Part shown: positions 8,232 through 17,342 of the stretch, in pieces
Position numbering within the stretch: the stretch's first letter is position 1
How the letters are laid out: each line of letters starts with the position of its first letter
Assembly: GCF_002556635.1 (NCBI RefSeq)
Contig: NZ_MWMO01000016.1
Coordinates: forward strand, 47,633 to 111,632
Reading direction: 5' to 3'
Origin: Novosphingobium sp. PC22D
GTDB taxonomy: Bacteria; Pseudomonadota; Alphaproteobacteria; Sphingomonadales; Sphingomonadaceae
DNA: 64,000 bases
Notes under the pieces: generated by a model
What the model saw: the letters and a program-made list of their open reading frames with translations, nothing else
Database searches by the model: none
Told to the model about the DNA's origin: nothing
Position numbers and translations under genes: made by a program

Positions 8232-8924
8232 ATGACCATCAATCTCGAACTTGAATCGTTCTATCGTGAAGCCTCCGAAGGCCTCTTGCCGTCGCGCGAT
8301 CCCAAAATAGAACGCATGAAATGCCAGATCGCAAACTGCGAGCTGGCGATCGAGCCGGTCAATCCGACAAAACTGGCAAAGATGAATGATGAAGGCGAGG
8401 AATGGGGTAACGCCGCGTTCGCAACACTACGAGCAAACGGCTTCATCGACCACCATTCTGGACATTTCACATGGACGCGCTTGGACAATGAAAGTCGCGT
8501 TCGCGAATTTGAGATTCTTGCTGCAATCGAAGCCGTCGTGTTACTGCGGAGCCAACGCCTCGACATGGAGCCACTTGTTCCATCGTTGGAAAAGCAAATT
8601 GAGTTAATCAGGAGTCAGACCGGACGAGCGCACGCGTTGGAAACCTGTGTTCAAGCGCAAATGCTGCTACTCATGCTTGTCGCATCTATGAATGCGACCG
8701 AACTATTCCGTGAATATGCCTCGTTGGCCAAATCGAGTTGGGTTTACGCCTGGTCTGCTTCACTAGGGGCAAACGCAATTGAAGCTATGTGCTCTCGTGC
8801 AGCCGATATTGTGAAAGCCGTAACCAATCACGACGGATTAGCGGCCGCACGGGCGGTCACAGCCCTGCGCGGCGTTCACCTCGACACTCAATGCGAGGGA
8901 AAATCCGGCGTCCCTTTGGCCTAA
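8232..8924 (+). CDS. Hypothetical 230-aa helical protein
   Basis: A soluble, mostly helical protein with no recognised motif. It contains one hydrophobic patch (QMLLLMLVASMNATEL) that could be a buried helix. Its stop overlaps by a few bases the end of the convergent GntR-like regulator at 8921. Function unknown. Confidence 0.6.
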   Translation: MTINLELESFYREASEGLLPSRDPKIERMKCQIANCELAIEPVNPTKLAKMNDEGEEWGNAAFATLRANGFIDHHSGHFTWTRLDNESRVREFEILAAIEAVVLLRSQRLDMEPLVPSLEKQIELIRSQTGRAHALETCVQAQMLLLMLVASMNATELFREYASLAKSSWVYAWSASLGANAIEAMCSRAADIVKAVTNHDGLAAARAVTALRGVHLDTQCEGKSGVPLA

Positions 8925-9718
8925 ACGCTAGCACTCACAACATAGGCCTGGGCCGCGTCTCCGGTCTCCACCAGCGGCAACATTATGGGGTGAGCAAGGT
9001 GGACTAGTGGGAGTGTCCTGGCCCTCAAATCGGCTTCCCGCACGCGATTGTGATCGGCTATTCTCGATCGATCCAGGATGATCTCCTCGCCGCCAAGCAA
9101 AACTTCAGTGATCGATGCTCGGACACTCAGCCATATCGCGATGAGATCCAGTCGCCCATCGGGCAAGCAAAAACCCGACGCCGACCGCAACTCGCGCAAC
9201 CAAAGCAACCCGCCTGCATCAGCAAGAAGATTCCAGAGAATTCTGAAAAAGGCCTGAGGCAAGAGACGATTAGCTACCTCTCCGATCGTCCGGCGCTCGC
9301 CTGCACCAAAGAGCACGGCCAAGCACTCCATCGATTTGAGATAATAGCGCTCATCGCTGAATGCCCAAGCGTTCATCTCGCCGGCGAGCTGGACGAACTT
9401 GGCCAATCGATGACCGCTCTCCCGTAACAATCTCGTGCAGCAAATTTCGACGAAAATCTCCAGACGATCGACCCCTGCTTCGATCATGCAGGGCGTCCAC
9501 AACACGGGCGAAAACGATTTGTGCTGCTTTCTGAGGTAACCGTCGGTCGCAAGCGCATTGAGAACGCCAAGTATAGCGCTGTTTGAGAGTCCGCTTTCAG
9601 CGGAGAACTGTTTGGTGACCAAACGCTTCTCCGCGGCGAACTCGCCAGCGAGGAGACGCCGGCGTAAGTCGAGATAGAAATTGAGCGGCTTGTCGGTCGG
9701 CATCATTGCCTCAGTCAT
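8921..9718 (-). CDS. GntR-like transcription regulator
   Basis: A 265-residue protein from ATG 9718. The N-terminal 12-70 reads as a GntR-type winged helix (NFYLDLRRRLLAGEF, QFSAESGLSNSAILGVLNAL, GYLRKQHKS). The remaining 190 residues are helical and could be an effector-binding domain of the FCD type, though I see no metal-ligand pattern. A longer frame from 9799 is open but would run into the 21-bp inverted repeat upstream, which is better read as this regulator's operator. It is divergent from the small membrane protein at 9849. Confidence 0.65.
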   Translation of the reverse strand: MTEAMMPTDKPLNFYLDLRRRLLAGEFAAEKRLVTKQFSAESGLSNSAILGVLNALATDGYLRKQHKSFSPVLWTPCMIEAGVDRLEIFVEICCTRLLRESGHRLAKFVQLAGEMNAWAFSDERYYLKSMECLAVLFGAGERRTIGEVANRLLPQAFFRILWNLLADAGGLLWLRELRSASGFCLPDGRLDLIAIWLSVRASITEVLLGGEEIILDRSRIADHNRVREADLRARTLPLVHLAHPIMLPLVETGDAAQAYVVSASV

Positions 9719-9774
9719 GGTCTGCAATCCGTAACCGCGATACCGGCTCACTGGCAAGGGCTGCCATACCTCCA

Positions 9775-9836
9775 TTCGATTTGAGTACCACAGCTCCAAC
9801 TGGATTTTTGGGCGAAGCTGTGGTACTCAAATCGAA
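9775..9836. repeat. Perfect 21-bp inverted repeat (likely operator)
   Basis: Bases 9775-9795 are the exact reverse complement of 9816-9836, with a 20-base spacer. The arm contains TTTGAGTACCACAGCT. It sits between the divergent regulator and the small membrane-protein gene, just upstream of both starts, so it is well placed as an operator for both. A hairpin in RNA is also possible. Confidence 0.75.
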
Positions 9837-9848
9837 AGGATGAAAATC

Positions 9849-10037
9849 ATGTATGCTCCTTATGACGGCTCACCGGAAGGCAATGCGCTCGGATTGCTCT
9901 TAGATGCCGAGCGAGATCGCATTGCAGATGTTATGGTTGATCCCTTTGAAACGGCAGATGTTGAGCCTTCGCTTCTTCATCTCATCGTTTTCGTCGTAGC
10001 GGCAATCATCTTCCTAGCCCTTTGTGTAATTTACTAA
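9849..10037 (+). CDS. Tiny single-pass membrane protein
   Basis: A 62-residue protein with an acidic N-terminal half and one C-terminal helix (LLHLIVFVVAAIIFLALCVIY). I choose ATG 9849 because AAAGGA ends eight bases before it; ATG 9840 is the alternative. It is divergent from the GntR-like regulator across the 21-bp repeat and is followed at once by a terminator. The layout suggests the regulator controls it. Function unknown. Confidence 0.55.
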   Translation: MYAPYDGSPEGNALGLLLDAERDRIADVMVDPFETADVEPSLLHLIVFVVAAIIFLALCVIY

Positions 10038-10065
10038 GGGTCGAGGTCTAGTCGCCTCGATCCTT
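10036..10065 (+). terminator. Rho-independent terminator after the tiny membrane protein
   Basis: AAGGGTCGAGG (10036-10046) pairs with CCTCGATCCTT (10055-10065) over 11 positions with one G-T wobble, followed by TTC. It begins inside the stop codon of the small gene and overlaps the last codons of the convergent traG, so it may stop both transcripts. Confidence 0.7.
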
Positions 10066-12879
10066 TTCCTCAAACCATCTACGGTTCTGTTTGTCTGTTA
10101 CCTGTTGGCCGAGATCCACAGCGCCTTGAACCGCCGACGTTCTGTTCGCTTCAGCTGAATCCCGTCGACCTTCAATCGACTGACGACCAGAACTGATCGC
10201 CTCCGCAACCTCGTCAGCCAATCCACTGGGGTCCGATTTGTCCCGACGGTGCCCTATCCCTCCGTGGCCGCCTAAGCTCGACCGTAAATCAGACTCCGAA
10301 AAGTTACCCGGGCCGTCCACATGTCCGCGCAATTCAGTAGGTGAAATGAACTCATCCCGCACAGGCGCCATAATGCTGTCGACATAGTCGCGTGCAATTC
10401 TGTCGACGATCATGTCGCGCGCGCGCATTTGCGTCGGCGTCAAATCCACGGACTGAAGCGATGGCGCGCCAAGGGCCCTGAATTCGGCGCTATGGGCATA
10501 GTCCTGATACCGGCTTGCCACGATTTGCGACATGTCCTGCGAGAACTGCGCACCACCGCCTTCTCGGAGTGTCCAGGTCGTACCCAGACTTCGCGATGCT
10601 TCCTCGATCTCGGCCAGGTTGTGGTCAATCGATCGAATCTCCTGAACCGTCCTGTCGCGAAACGATCGCGAATCCGAATAGCCTTCGCGCTGCGAGAAGG
10701 TGCCCGATCGCGCAGACGCCTCCTCCTGATGCCGAAAGTCTTGGCTAGCCTCCTCACCTTGGCGGCTAACGGACCCCGAACTTACACTGGCGCGGTCGCT
10801 ACGCGATTGTGAAGCACCATCCGTGAAATATACCCCATCTGATGCATCAACTGAATAGTTGCCAGAAAGGGCGGCGTTTCCAACACCTGCACCGCCAACT
10901 TTGCCAATCTTGCTACCCTTTCCACCTCCCTTTGGGCCGCCGCCGGGAAGACCGACAGATCCTCCAAGACCCCATGTTGTATTCTCAGCAGAGCGGTACT
11001 GATCCTGCGCCAAGCGAGTAGCTTCAACGCCCTGCCCGATATCTCTGCTGGACCCGACCTGATCAGTTACGCCCTGATTTGACGAGTAGCCTTCTCCCTT
11101 GGAACTGCTCGAGCCTTGGGTCGTAGAGTTTTGTGAACCACTCGACGACCGGAACCCCGTCGATTCGCTAAAGCCCATGCTCTCGAGTGCCGCAACGCGC
11201 TCCTGGCGAGCATGGGTCAGCTGTGTACGGCGCGTTTCGAGCTCTGACGCGGCCTGGCTGATATCCGCCATCGTCGAACGCGTGACACTCGGATTGAAGC
11301 CGAGGCTGCTGATGCCCGGCCGGTTGTCGAAGATCGCAGTCCCATCAGATGTCTGACCAAACTGTGTGCCGTTGGGGTTCGTAAAGGACGAACGCGCGAA
11401 ACCGCCCTCAAAAGAAGGCGCCGTGTTCCAATGATCGCGCTGCACGACGTTGCCAGTCAGATTTTGATAGCTCTGGTTGCCATAGGCGTAATTGCCGGTA
11501 GTCCGTTCGATCGCGGCAGCCTCGGCTGCCGACTGCGCCGGCGCCAGCATAGAGGTCGCCTGGCTCGACACCGCCATGGCCCCGCGCGCCAAGCCGGCCG
11601 CCAAGAAGGGAATCGACATCATCAGGAACCCCGCGATCGTCGCCGTGTCCGAGTTCACAGCGTCGATGCCCTCCATCGTCGCCATCGTGAAGCCCGTGGG
11701 CGCGGCCGCGGCCATTGCAGCTTCTTCACGCCCCATGATGAACATGTGAAGAACCGCATAGAGCGGGCCCCATGCGGCAAGGTAGAAGAAGCCCGTCAGG
11801 TAGCCCTGGAGCGCGCTCACGCCCGACTGAGGCATCAGGAACAGCGGGAAAATGACAGGGAACATCGCGTAGAACACAACCGTAAGCACGATGTTGAGCA
11901 GCGGAACCCACGTCATCGCCTGCTGCGCGATCGTCACATAGGTGTTCTTCGCCTGGGTCTCGGCGCGCAGCATCGCAAAGGTGTCCCCGTCAGTGCTGGA
12001 CAGGTTTGCCCGCGCCTCGAGAAACGCGTCGGTTAGAGCCCTCTGCTGAAAAATCTGAGCGGCCGTCTGACCAACGCCATGAAACTGCGCCGCCACTTCG
12101 GGCAGATCGGCTTCCAGCTTGTTCTTGGCCGCCGCAGCGGTGAGATCTGGAAAGATGCTGCGCGCCGCAGTCGAGAGCTCAGTATCAGTGGCTGCAGGAA
12201 CGCCTGCAGCCCCGGCGAGTGTGTTGTAAGCTGCCTCGCAGGTCACGATGCTGGTTGTGTTGTCGGCATTCCAGAACGTCATAGCGCGCGCCGGCGAGCC
12301 TGGTCCCATTGCGGCCAGCACGTCCGCCGAATTCATGACATCGCCAATATCCTTCTGCCCGAGCAAGAAGTCATAGAACAAGCACTGCTTGTCGTACTCG
12401 GTCAGATTGGCGTGGACGCGAGGATCGCGGAACTTGAAGTCTCGAGTCTTGTCGTACAGCCGCGCGCCATAAATCATCCCATTCGTCCGATACTCGAGCG
12501 TGTCCGGCATCACGAATACGGTCTCTGCCTGCTGGGTGAGCCAATCACCGATCTGGCTTGAAAAGGACGCTATCGCCGCAAGACCTATCGGAACGTTGGC
12601 CACGACAGCCGGCGCCAGACCGGGGTTGATCCGATCCGTCACTTTGACGCTCGTGGTCGGGACGATCAGCGCCATGTACATGAGCGTCGACGACAGGAAC
12701 CACGAGAACCAGGCGCGCCAATTCAAGCTGAACGCCACCACGAGCAGCACGTAGGCAAAACCGATCACCATCGTTACCCGGAGCATGGCCCGAAAACCCC
12801 CTCCCCCGGTCCATGCGGCAACCGCGTTGAGGACATTGACGATGTACTCGCCGCCCCCGATGGTGAAGATCTCAAGCAT
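10048..12879 (-). CDS. traG: Conjugal transfer mating-pair stabilisation protein TraG
   Basis: A 943-residue inner-membrane protein of F-type transfer systems. TraG acts in pilus assembly through its N-terminal membrane part and in mating-pair stabilisation and entry exclusion through its C-terminal periplasmic part. Visible features are hydrophobic helices in the first 100 residues and again around 320-430, then a long soluble tail rich in Ser, Gly and Gln. The start (LEIFTIGGGEYI) is typical of the family. It is the last gene of the tra operon, 12 bases after traH. Confidence 0.93.
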   Translation of the reverse strand: MLEIFTIGGGEYIVNVLNAVAAWTGGGGFRAMLRVTMVIGFAYVLLVVAFSLNWRAWFSWFLSSTLMYMALIVPTTSVKVTDRINPGLAPAVVANVPIGLAAIASFSSQIGDWLTQQAETVFVMPDTLEYRTNGMIYGARLYDKTRDFKFRDPRVHANLTEYDKQCLFYDFLLGQKDIGDVMNSADVLAAMGPGSPARAMTFWNADNTTSIVTCEAAYNTLAGAAGVPAATDTELSTAARSIFPDLTAAAAKNKLEADLPEVAAQFHGVGQTAAQIFQQRALTDAFLEARANLSSTDGDTFAMLRAETQAKNTYVTIAQQAMTWVPLLNIVLTVVFYAMFPVIFPLFLMPQSGVSALQGYLTGFFYLAAWGPLYAVLHMFIMGREEAAMAAAAPTGFTMATMEGIDAVNSDTATIAGFLMMSIPFLAAGLARGAMAVSSQATSMLAPAQSAAEAAAIERTTGNYAYGNQSYQNLTGNVVQRDHWNTAPSFEGGFARSSFTNPNGTQFGQTSDGTAIFDNRPGISSLGFNPSVTRSTMADISQAASELETRRTQLTHARQERVAALESMGFSESTGFRSSSGSQNSTTQGSSSSKGEGYSSNQGVTDQVGSSRDIGQGVEATRLAQDQYRSAENTTWGLGGSVGLPGGGPKGGGKGSKIGKVGGAGVGNAALSGNYSVDASDGVYFTDGASQSRSDRASVSSGSVSRQGEEASQDFRHQEEASARSGTFSQREGYSDSRSFRDRTVQEIRSIDHNLAEIEEASRSLGTTWTLREGGGAQFSQDMSQIVASRYQDYAHSAEFRALGAPSLQSVDLTPTQMRARDMIVDRIARDYVDSIMAPVRDEFISPTELRGHVDGPGNFSESDLRSSLGGHGGIGHRRDKSDPSGLADEVAEAISSGRQSIEGRRDSAEANRTSAVQGAVDLGQQVTDKQNRRWFEEKDRGD

Positions 12880-12891
12880 GGATCGCCTCCG

Positions 12892-14334
12892 TCAGTTCAA
12901 GCCCTGGGCAGCCGCCCCAGATCTGAATGAAAGTGCCGCGGACATTTGCGGAGAGATTGTGTTTCGAAGTGTTCGCTCCAAAAACACGGCTCGATCGACA
13001 AAGATTTGGGTCCGCTGGAGACGCTCGTTCATCGAATAGCTGTAGCTATCGATGACCGAACTGACGTTCTGCAGCTGGTCGCGCCACTGCTGCAAGGTCG
13101 CATCGTCAGCTTCGCTGAACGATCCCTGCGCCTTCTGTACGTAGCTGTAATATTCCCGGACAATCGTTTCGAGCATGTCCATCGCCACGATCTCGGCGAG
13201 GCCTTGAATGTCGGCTTCTGTCATCCCTCCGAGCTGGGCTGCCGCGTTGACGGTAATAATCTTGTAGAGAGGGACGCTCGTACCACCGAGAATGCCGACC
13301 TCCTCGGCCGTCAGCGCTTCGTTGGTGCGAACCTTGTTCGCCATCGATCGGATTAAGGTGGCGATACGAGGCTGAAGAGCCTGACTGGCACTGATGGTGA
13401 CGGTATTCGAATACGAAGGATTGAGGCAATCGTCCGTCTCATCGCAGCGCAGAACCTTGGTTTCCGTCGAACCGACCAGTAGAGCCTGGATCAAGTCGCG
13501 GTTTCCATGTCCAAAGTACTTGATGGTGCCGTTGGCATCGTCCGAATCGGCCCGCTGGTAGACGATCGTCCCGACCAGCGTCATCAGATATTCCTTGAAC
13601 TCCCGATCGAACGACGGGTAGCTCTTGTTGAGCATGTGCCAGGTATAGTTGTAGGACTTCGACGGGATGGTATCATCGCCATTCTTATTGAGCGTCTCCG
13701 TTCGCTCCCCGCCAGCATTGCAATCCTGCCTCGCCTTCGCCCAATCGGTCGCAAAGCCCTGACTGTTCGCTATTGCCTTGCAGACTTCGGAATCGCGCCC
13801 CTGATTCTTACCCCATAGACCAGCAACCAGCCCCTGCGCCGCCTCGCAGGACGAGATGTTCATCTGATTGAGCTTCTCGATCTTCTGAGCCATCTCCTCG
13901 ATGGTTTGCGAGATCTGTGGGCTGATCGACTTGATCGCCAACTGGAAAGCGAAACCAAGCGCGTTGCTCGCCACAGCTTTGAGCATCGCCACGATCTCGT
14001 CCGTATTAATGAACGAAAACGCCCCGCCGAAGATGTCGATGCCGCCACAGCCCGCCTTTACGCTCGGCAGCTGGACGTTGACCGGGTTGATGTCCTTGTT
14101 CTTGAAGCGCGTCCAGACGCCGCCACCCGTGTAGTACCCGGCCGACTGGCCCTGAAAAGCCGTCGGACCATATGCGTTGCCGGCACCGCCCATATCGTTG
14201 AAGAAATCGTTCAATTCCGTGCCCACATTGGCAAATGTCTGAACGGCGCACATCTGCGATGCTGTAAGCACCAGCACCGCAATCCTCACACGCTTCCGCC
14301 ACGGGGCGCGCCCGCGCCTGTCGATCCCGGCCAT
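12892..14334 (-). CDS. traH: Conjugal transfer pilus assembly protein TraH
   Basis: A 480-residue periplasmic protein with a signal peptide (basic start, then VRIAVLVLTASQMCAVQTFA). TraH is needed for F-pilus assembly and works with TraF, TraU, TraW and TrbC at the outer membrane. Family signatures include NDFFNDMGGAGN near the N-terminus, GGGVWTRFKN and CGGIDIFGGAFSFIN. A coiled segment (TIEEMAQKIEKLNQM) and several Cys follow. Its start overlaps the end of traF by one base. Confidence 0.93.
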   Translation of the reverse strand: MAGIDRRGRAPWRKRVRIAVLVLTASQMCAVQTFANVGTELNDFFNDMGGAGNAYGPTAFQGQSAGYYTGGGVWTRFKNKDINPVNVQLPSVKAGCGGIDIFGGAFSFINTDEIVAMLKAVASNALGFAFQLAIKSISPQISQTIEEMAQKIEKLNQMNISSCEAAQGLVAGLWGKNQGRDSEVCKAIANSQGFATDWAKARQDCNAGGERTETLNKNGDDTIPSKSYNYTWHMLNKSYPSFDREFKEYLMTLVGTIVYQRADSDDANGTIKYFGHGNRDLIQALLVGSTETKVLRCDETDDCLNPSYSNTVTISASQALQPRIATLIRSMANKVRTNEALTAEEVGILGGTSVPLYKIITVNAAAQLGGMTEADIQGLAEIVAMDMLETIVREYYSYVQKAQGSFSEADDATLQQWRDQLQNVSSVIDSYSYSMNERLQRTQIFVDRAVFLERTLRNTISPQMSAALSFRSGAAAQGLN

Positions 14335-15137
14335 CAGTAATCACTCCCTGGTTCGGTCTGCGTGAGTGTGAAAATCCGGTCCATGACCTCATCAGCAGCC
14401 ATTAAACCGTAGCCGATCGGAATTGGCCGCTTGGTCTGGGTATCGAACAGAACAAGCGCCGGGACCTGATCTCCCGTCAGCCCCATCTTTCGATATTGGC
14501 CGGTGTCGACCACATAGTGCGGAAACTGGTCGTTCGGCCCGCCGTCCATGGAAACGGCAAGAACTTCGAGCCCATACTGATCTGAAAGTGATCGGACGAT
14601 CGGACCGAAGACACGGCAAGCTGAGCACGCTGACGAGTAGAAATAGAAGACCCCGTAACGCTGCGACAGCTGCGCCATCGTCGAGGCCTTTGCGGCCTTG
14701 CGATCCTCCATCCAGGTTCGCTTACCAAGCGAATTTATCGGGCGCTCAAACGTATAGTCGAGCTCCGGATTCTGCCAAACCGTCCTTCCCCAAACATCGG
14801 CAAACGTCGAAGCACGATCCAACTGCGCGCGCTGATAATGCATATATGCCGCCAGGTTCTCGGTCGTCGGATTGAGAATGGCCCGCGCCTTGAGTTCATC
14901 GAGCTCTTCGCCAATGGCTGCCAATTGCTTGACTGCAGGCACCGCACTCGGCGTCTCTAGCAAGGTTGGATACTTCTCCTTGTCAGGATCACAATAGAAC
15001 CAGCTCCCTAGCTTTCGCTGCTCACAATAGAAGACATCGCGAACTGGCCCTGTGTCCTCCGCAAAGGTTGGTATCGCCGCGGCCGCCTGCGAGATAATAA
15101 GCGCGACCGCCGTCACACCATGAAGCGTTTTACGCAT
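14334..15137 (-). CDS. traF: F-type conjugal transfer protein TraF (thioredoxin-like)
   Basis: A 267-residue exported protein with an N-terminal signal sequence (GVTAVALIISQAAAAIPTFA). The C-terminal half is thioredoxin-like with CSAC at 171-174 in FYFYSSACSACRVFGPI. TraF belongs to the outer-membrane assembly group with TraH, U, W and TrbC. Unlike F-plasmid TraF, which lacks the active cysteines, this copy keeps a CxxC pair and may form disulfides in the Cys-rich TraN, TraU and TraH. Its start overlaps the preceding 127-aa gene. Confidence 0.92.
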   Translation of the reverse strand: MRKTLHGVTAVALIISQAAAAIPTFAEDTGPVRDVFYCEQRKLGSWFYCDPDKEKYPTLLETPSAVPAVKQLAAIGEELDELKARAILNPTTENLAAYMHYQRAQLDRASTFADVWGRTVWQNPELDYTFERPINSLGKRTWMEDRKAAKASTMAQLSQRYGVFYFYSSACSACRVFGPIVRSLSDQYGLEVLAVSMDGGPNDQFPHYVVDTGQYRKMGLTGDQVPALVLFDTQTKRPIPIGYGLMAADEVMDRIFTLTQTEPGSDY

Positions 15138-15513
15138 CGTCCGACTCCCGCGTCGTTGTGAGTAGATTGAGAATCATGCTGACGTTCAGAAGGCCCAGGC
15201 CCCGATCGATCATTCTGATGCAGCCGCCGTAGAGCGACGTCACAGCGTCGATTCCGTGCGGGGTGAGCCGATACTCGCAGAGCGTTTCGTCACCGCGGCG
15301 CACGATCCCTTTGGCGATCATCGTGTCGAGCGCGGCCGATACGTCCGGAACACGCACCTTGCGCTGGAACCAGTCGGAGAGAACCTCCTGCAGGTCTTCA
15401 TCAGTTGAAATCTTCTGGCGAGAAATCGCATTAGCGACCGCCAGCTCGAACACGCTGAGATCGGGCACCCTTCGGTCAAAATGGATATGAGAAACGTCAG
15501 GCATCAACGTCAT
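15130..15513 (-). CDS. Winged-helix-like small protein inside the tra operon
   Basis: A 127-residue soluble protein overlapping traN upstream (ATGA-type) and traF downstream. The middle part (LDTMIAKGIVRRGDETLCEYRLTP) resembles a winged-helix wing and recognition region as in PadR-like regulators, but the match is weak. It has no signal peptide, so it is probably cytoplasmic, unlike its exported neighbours. It may be an operon-internal regulator; no F-plasmid counterpart comes to mind. Confidence 0.65.
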   Translation of the reverse strand: MTLMPDVSHIHFDRRVPDLSVFELAVANAISRQKISTDEDLQEVLSDWFQRKVRVPDVSAALDTMIAKGIVRRGDETLCEYRLTPHGIDAVTSLYGGCIRMIDRGLGLLNVSMILNLLTTTRESDDA

Positions 15514-17342
15514 GACCCCCCGTGCAACTTGTAATATTCCTCGATCTTGTTCTGGATCTCGATCGACGTCTCGACTTCGTCGGGCACCTTCGCCGCATCA
15601 ACGAACTCGTCATAGACTTCGGTGAAATCCATCTGCGACAGATCGAGTTGCTGAAACTCTTCGACCGTGAAGCCTTCGCAGTCGGGGTTCTTTGCCGTTC
15701 CCCAACTCATTGCGAGCTGCGCGCGCCCCTGTTCCTGAAGGATCCGGCTCAACTTGCTTTCAAAGCAGCAATAGCTCTTGCGCTTGCTGGTGCAGACCCC
15801 GAGGATCTTGTCGGAACAATATGTCCCGACATAGTGGCACAGCCCCATCCGGTCCTTCACATCGAGCAACTTTTCGTCGTTCGAGCACAGGAACATCGTC
15901 AGGAACGGCGTAGCCAGTGCCGCGATCGCCGTGGGCCCGCCCGCGATCGCGGCGGCGCCCGCGGCTGTTGTTATGAGGCCCGAAGTCTTGCCTGCGCAGC
16001 AATTGACCAAACCGAATACCGGCTTGTGACACCCTTCCTTGGCCCCATTGAACAGCGTCAGGTTATCTGGGTCGAACTGATCTCGGACATCGCCCATGGT
16101 CTGCACCGCGACCATGGCATCCTTGAATTCAGTAGATGCCTGCCGCTCAACCTGCATGCATTCGCCGTTGATGCAATAAAGATCGCCAGCGCACAGATAG
16201 GCCTGCGGATTTGTCGTGCCGCTCGCCGGCGTGACGCAGCGATACACGTCATCGTAGACATTGCATGACCCGTCGTCGTTTTCGCTCAGGCATTCCTTGT
16301 GATCAAACGTACATTGGGCGTTCGCCTGCAGCTCAGAACAGTCGTTGGCTGCCTTGCGCTCCGTGCACTGAAATGTCCGCGTCCAGGCCCAGCATGGCTG
16401 CGTTACGTCGACGCCGTTGATGTTGCGAGTCACCGGATCGCTGTCGCTGCAAACTTCGCTGCCCTGTTCAGCGCACTGCGCGTTGCCGGCGAAAGAAGCA
16501 CAAGCAGACGTATTTCTGGTGATAACGGCGGGCTTTACCGTCTCGCCCTTCGACATCCAGAACGCCCCTGTCGATGGAACGATGCCCGTAAAATAGGCGG
16601 AAGAAGCCGCCGTAAGTCCGGAAATTTCCTGCGTACATTCAAGTATCTCGGTGCTGTAAGAAGAGTCCTTGCAATCGCCTGCAGCCTTGTATCCATAGAG
16701 ACCCACATTACCACAATAGGAAAACGTTCCTTTGCTTTGACAGGTTCCAGACGTGACATATGAATTGAACAGCGAGCGTTTGGCATATGGACCTCTGTCC
16801 GCTGTGTAATAAACCCATGTCGTTATCTTCTCTACTTCAACATTTAGGGTCTCAGTGCACGTTTGCGTGCTCGTGATGATCTGGTCGCCCTCATTACATG
16901 TCTCGAAATACGTCGATGATGTCGTGCCGTCATTGGGCAGAGGCTCGCAATTACCGGTCGATCCGCCTGCCGAAAGGCCCGTTCCAACATATGCCTCCGG
17001 ATCATATTCGATATCCTGAGCCGTGGAGAGGTCGATCGTTGCGGGGTCAAACTCCGGCCGCGAACTGTCGATAACAACACCGTAGTCCGGGTTGGAATAT
17101 CGCTCGGAAATGCCCGCGTCAGTCAGTCCATCGGGGTCATCGAGATATTTCGACGCGTCAATGGCGGTGCCGCCGTAGCCAGGAACATCATTTTCGCTTC
17201 CCTCAGCTACCGCGCCGCTCGCCTGTGCGTCACGAACTGACTTCGCGAAATCTTCGCCCTGCTTGAGCGCGTCCGCCTGCGCCCAGCCAGGAACGGGTGC
17301 CAACAGCAAAACTGCTACAACAAAGGCACGCCAACCAGTCAT
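15510..17342 (-). CDS. traN: Conjugal transfer mating-pair stabilisation protein TraN
   Basis: A 610-residue outer-membrane adhesin that stabilises contact with recipient cells. It has a clear signal peptide (AFVVAVLLLAPVPGWAQA) and more than 30 cysteines concentrated between residues 130 and 560, the hallmark of TraN. The first 130 mature residues are acidic and Cys-free. A hydrophobic patch (GAAAIAGGPTAIAALATPFL) occurs at about 460. In F-like plasmids TraN variation decides recipient preference. It overlaps trbC upstream by four bases. Confidence 0.92.
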   Translation of the reverse strand: MTGWRAFVVAVLLLAPVPGWAQADALKQGEDFAKSVRDAQASGAVAEGSENDVPGYGGTAIDASKYLDDPDGLTDAGISERYSNPDYGVVIDSSRPEFDPATIDLSTAQDIEYDPEAYVGTGLSAGGSTGNCEPLPNDGTTSSTYFETCNEGDQIITSTQTCTETLNVEVEKITTWVYYTADRGPYAKRSLFNSYVTSGTCQSKGTFSYCGNVGLYGYKAAGDCKDSSYSTEILECTQEISGLTAASSAYFTGIVPSTGAFWMSKGETVKPAVITRNTSACASFAGNAQCAEQGSEVCSDSDPVTRNINGVDVTQPCWAWTRTFQCTERKAANDCSELQANAQCTFDHKECLSENDDGSCNVYDDVYRCVTPASGTTNPQAYLCAGDLYCINGECMQVERQASTEFKDAMVAVQTMGDVRDQFDPDNLTLFNGAKEGCHKPVFGLVNCCAGKTSGLITTAAGAAAIAGGPTAIAALATPFLTMFLCSNDEKLLDVKDRMGLCHYVGTYCSDKILGVCTSKRKSYCCFESKLSRILQEQGRAQLAMSWGTAKNPDCEGFTVEEFQQLDLSQMDFTEVYDEFVDAAKVPDEVETSIEIQNKIEEYYKLHGGS

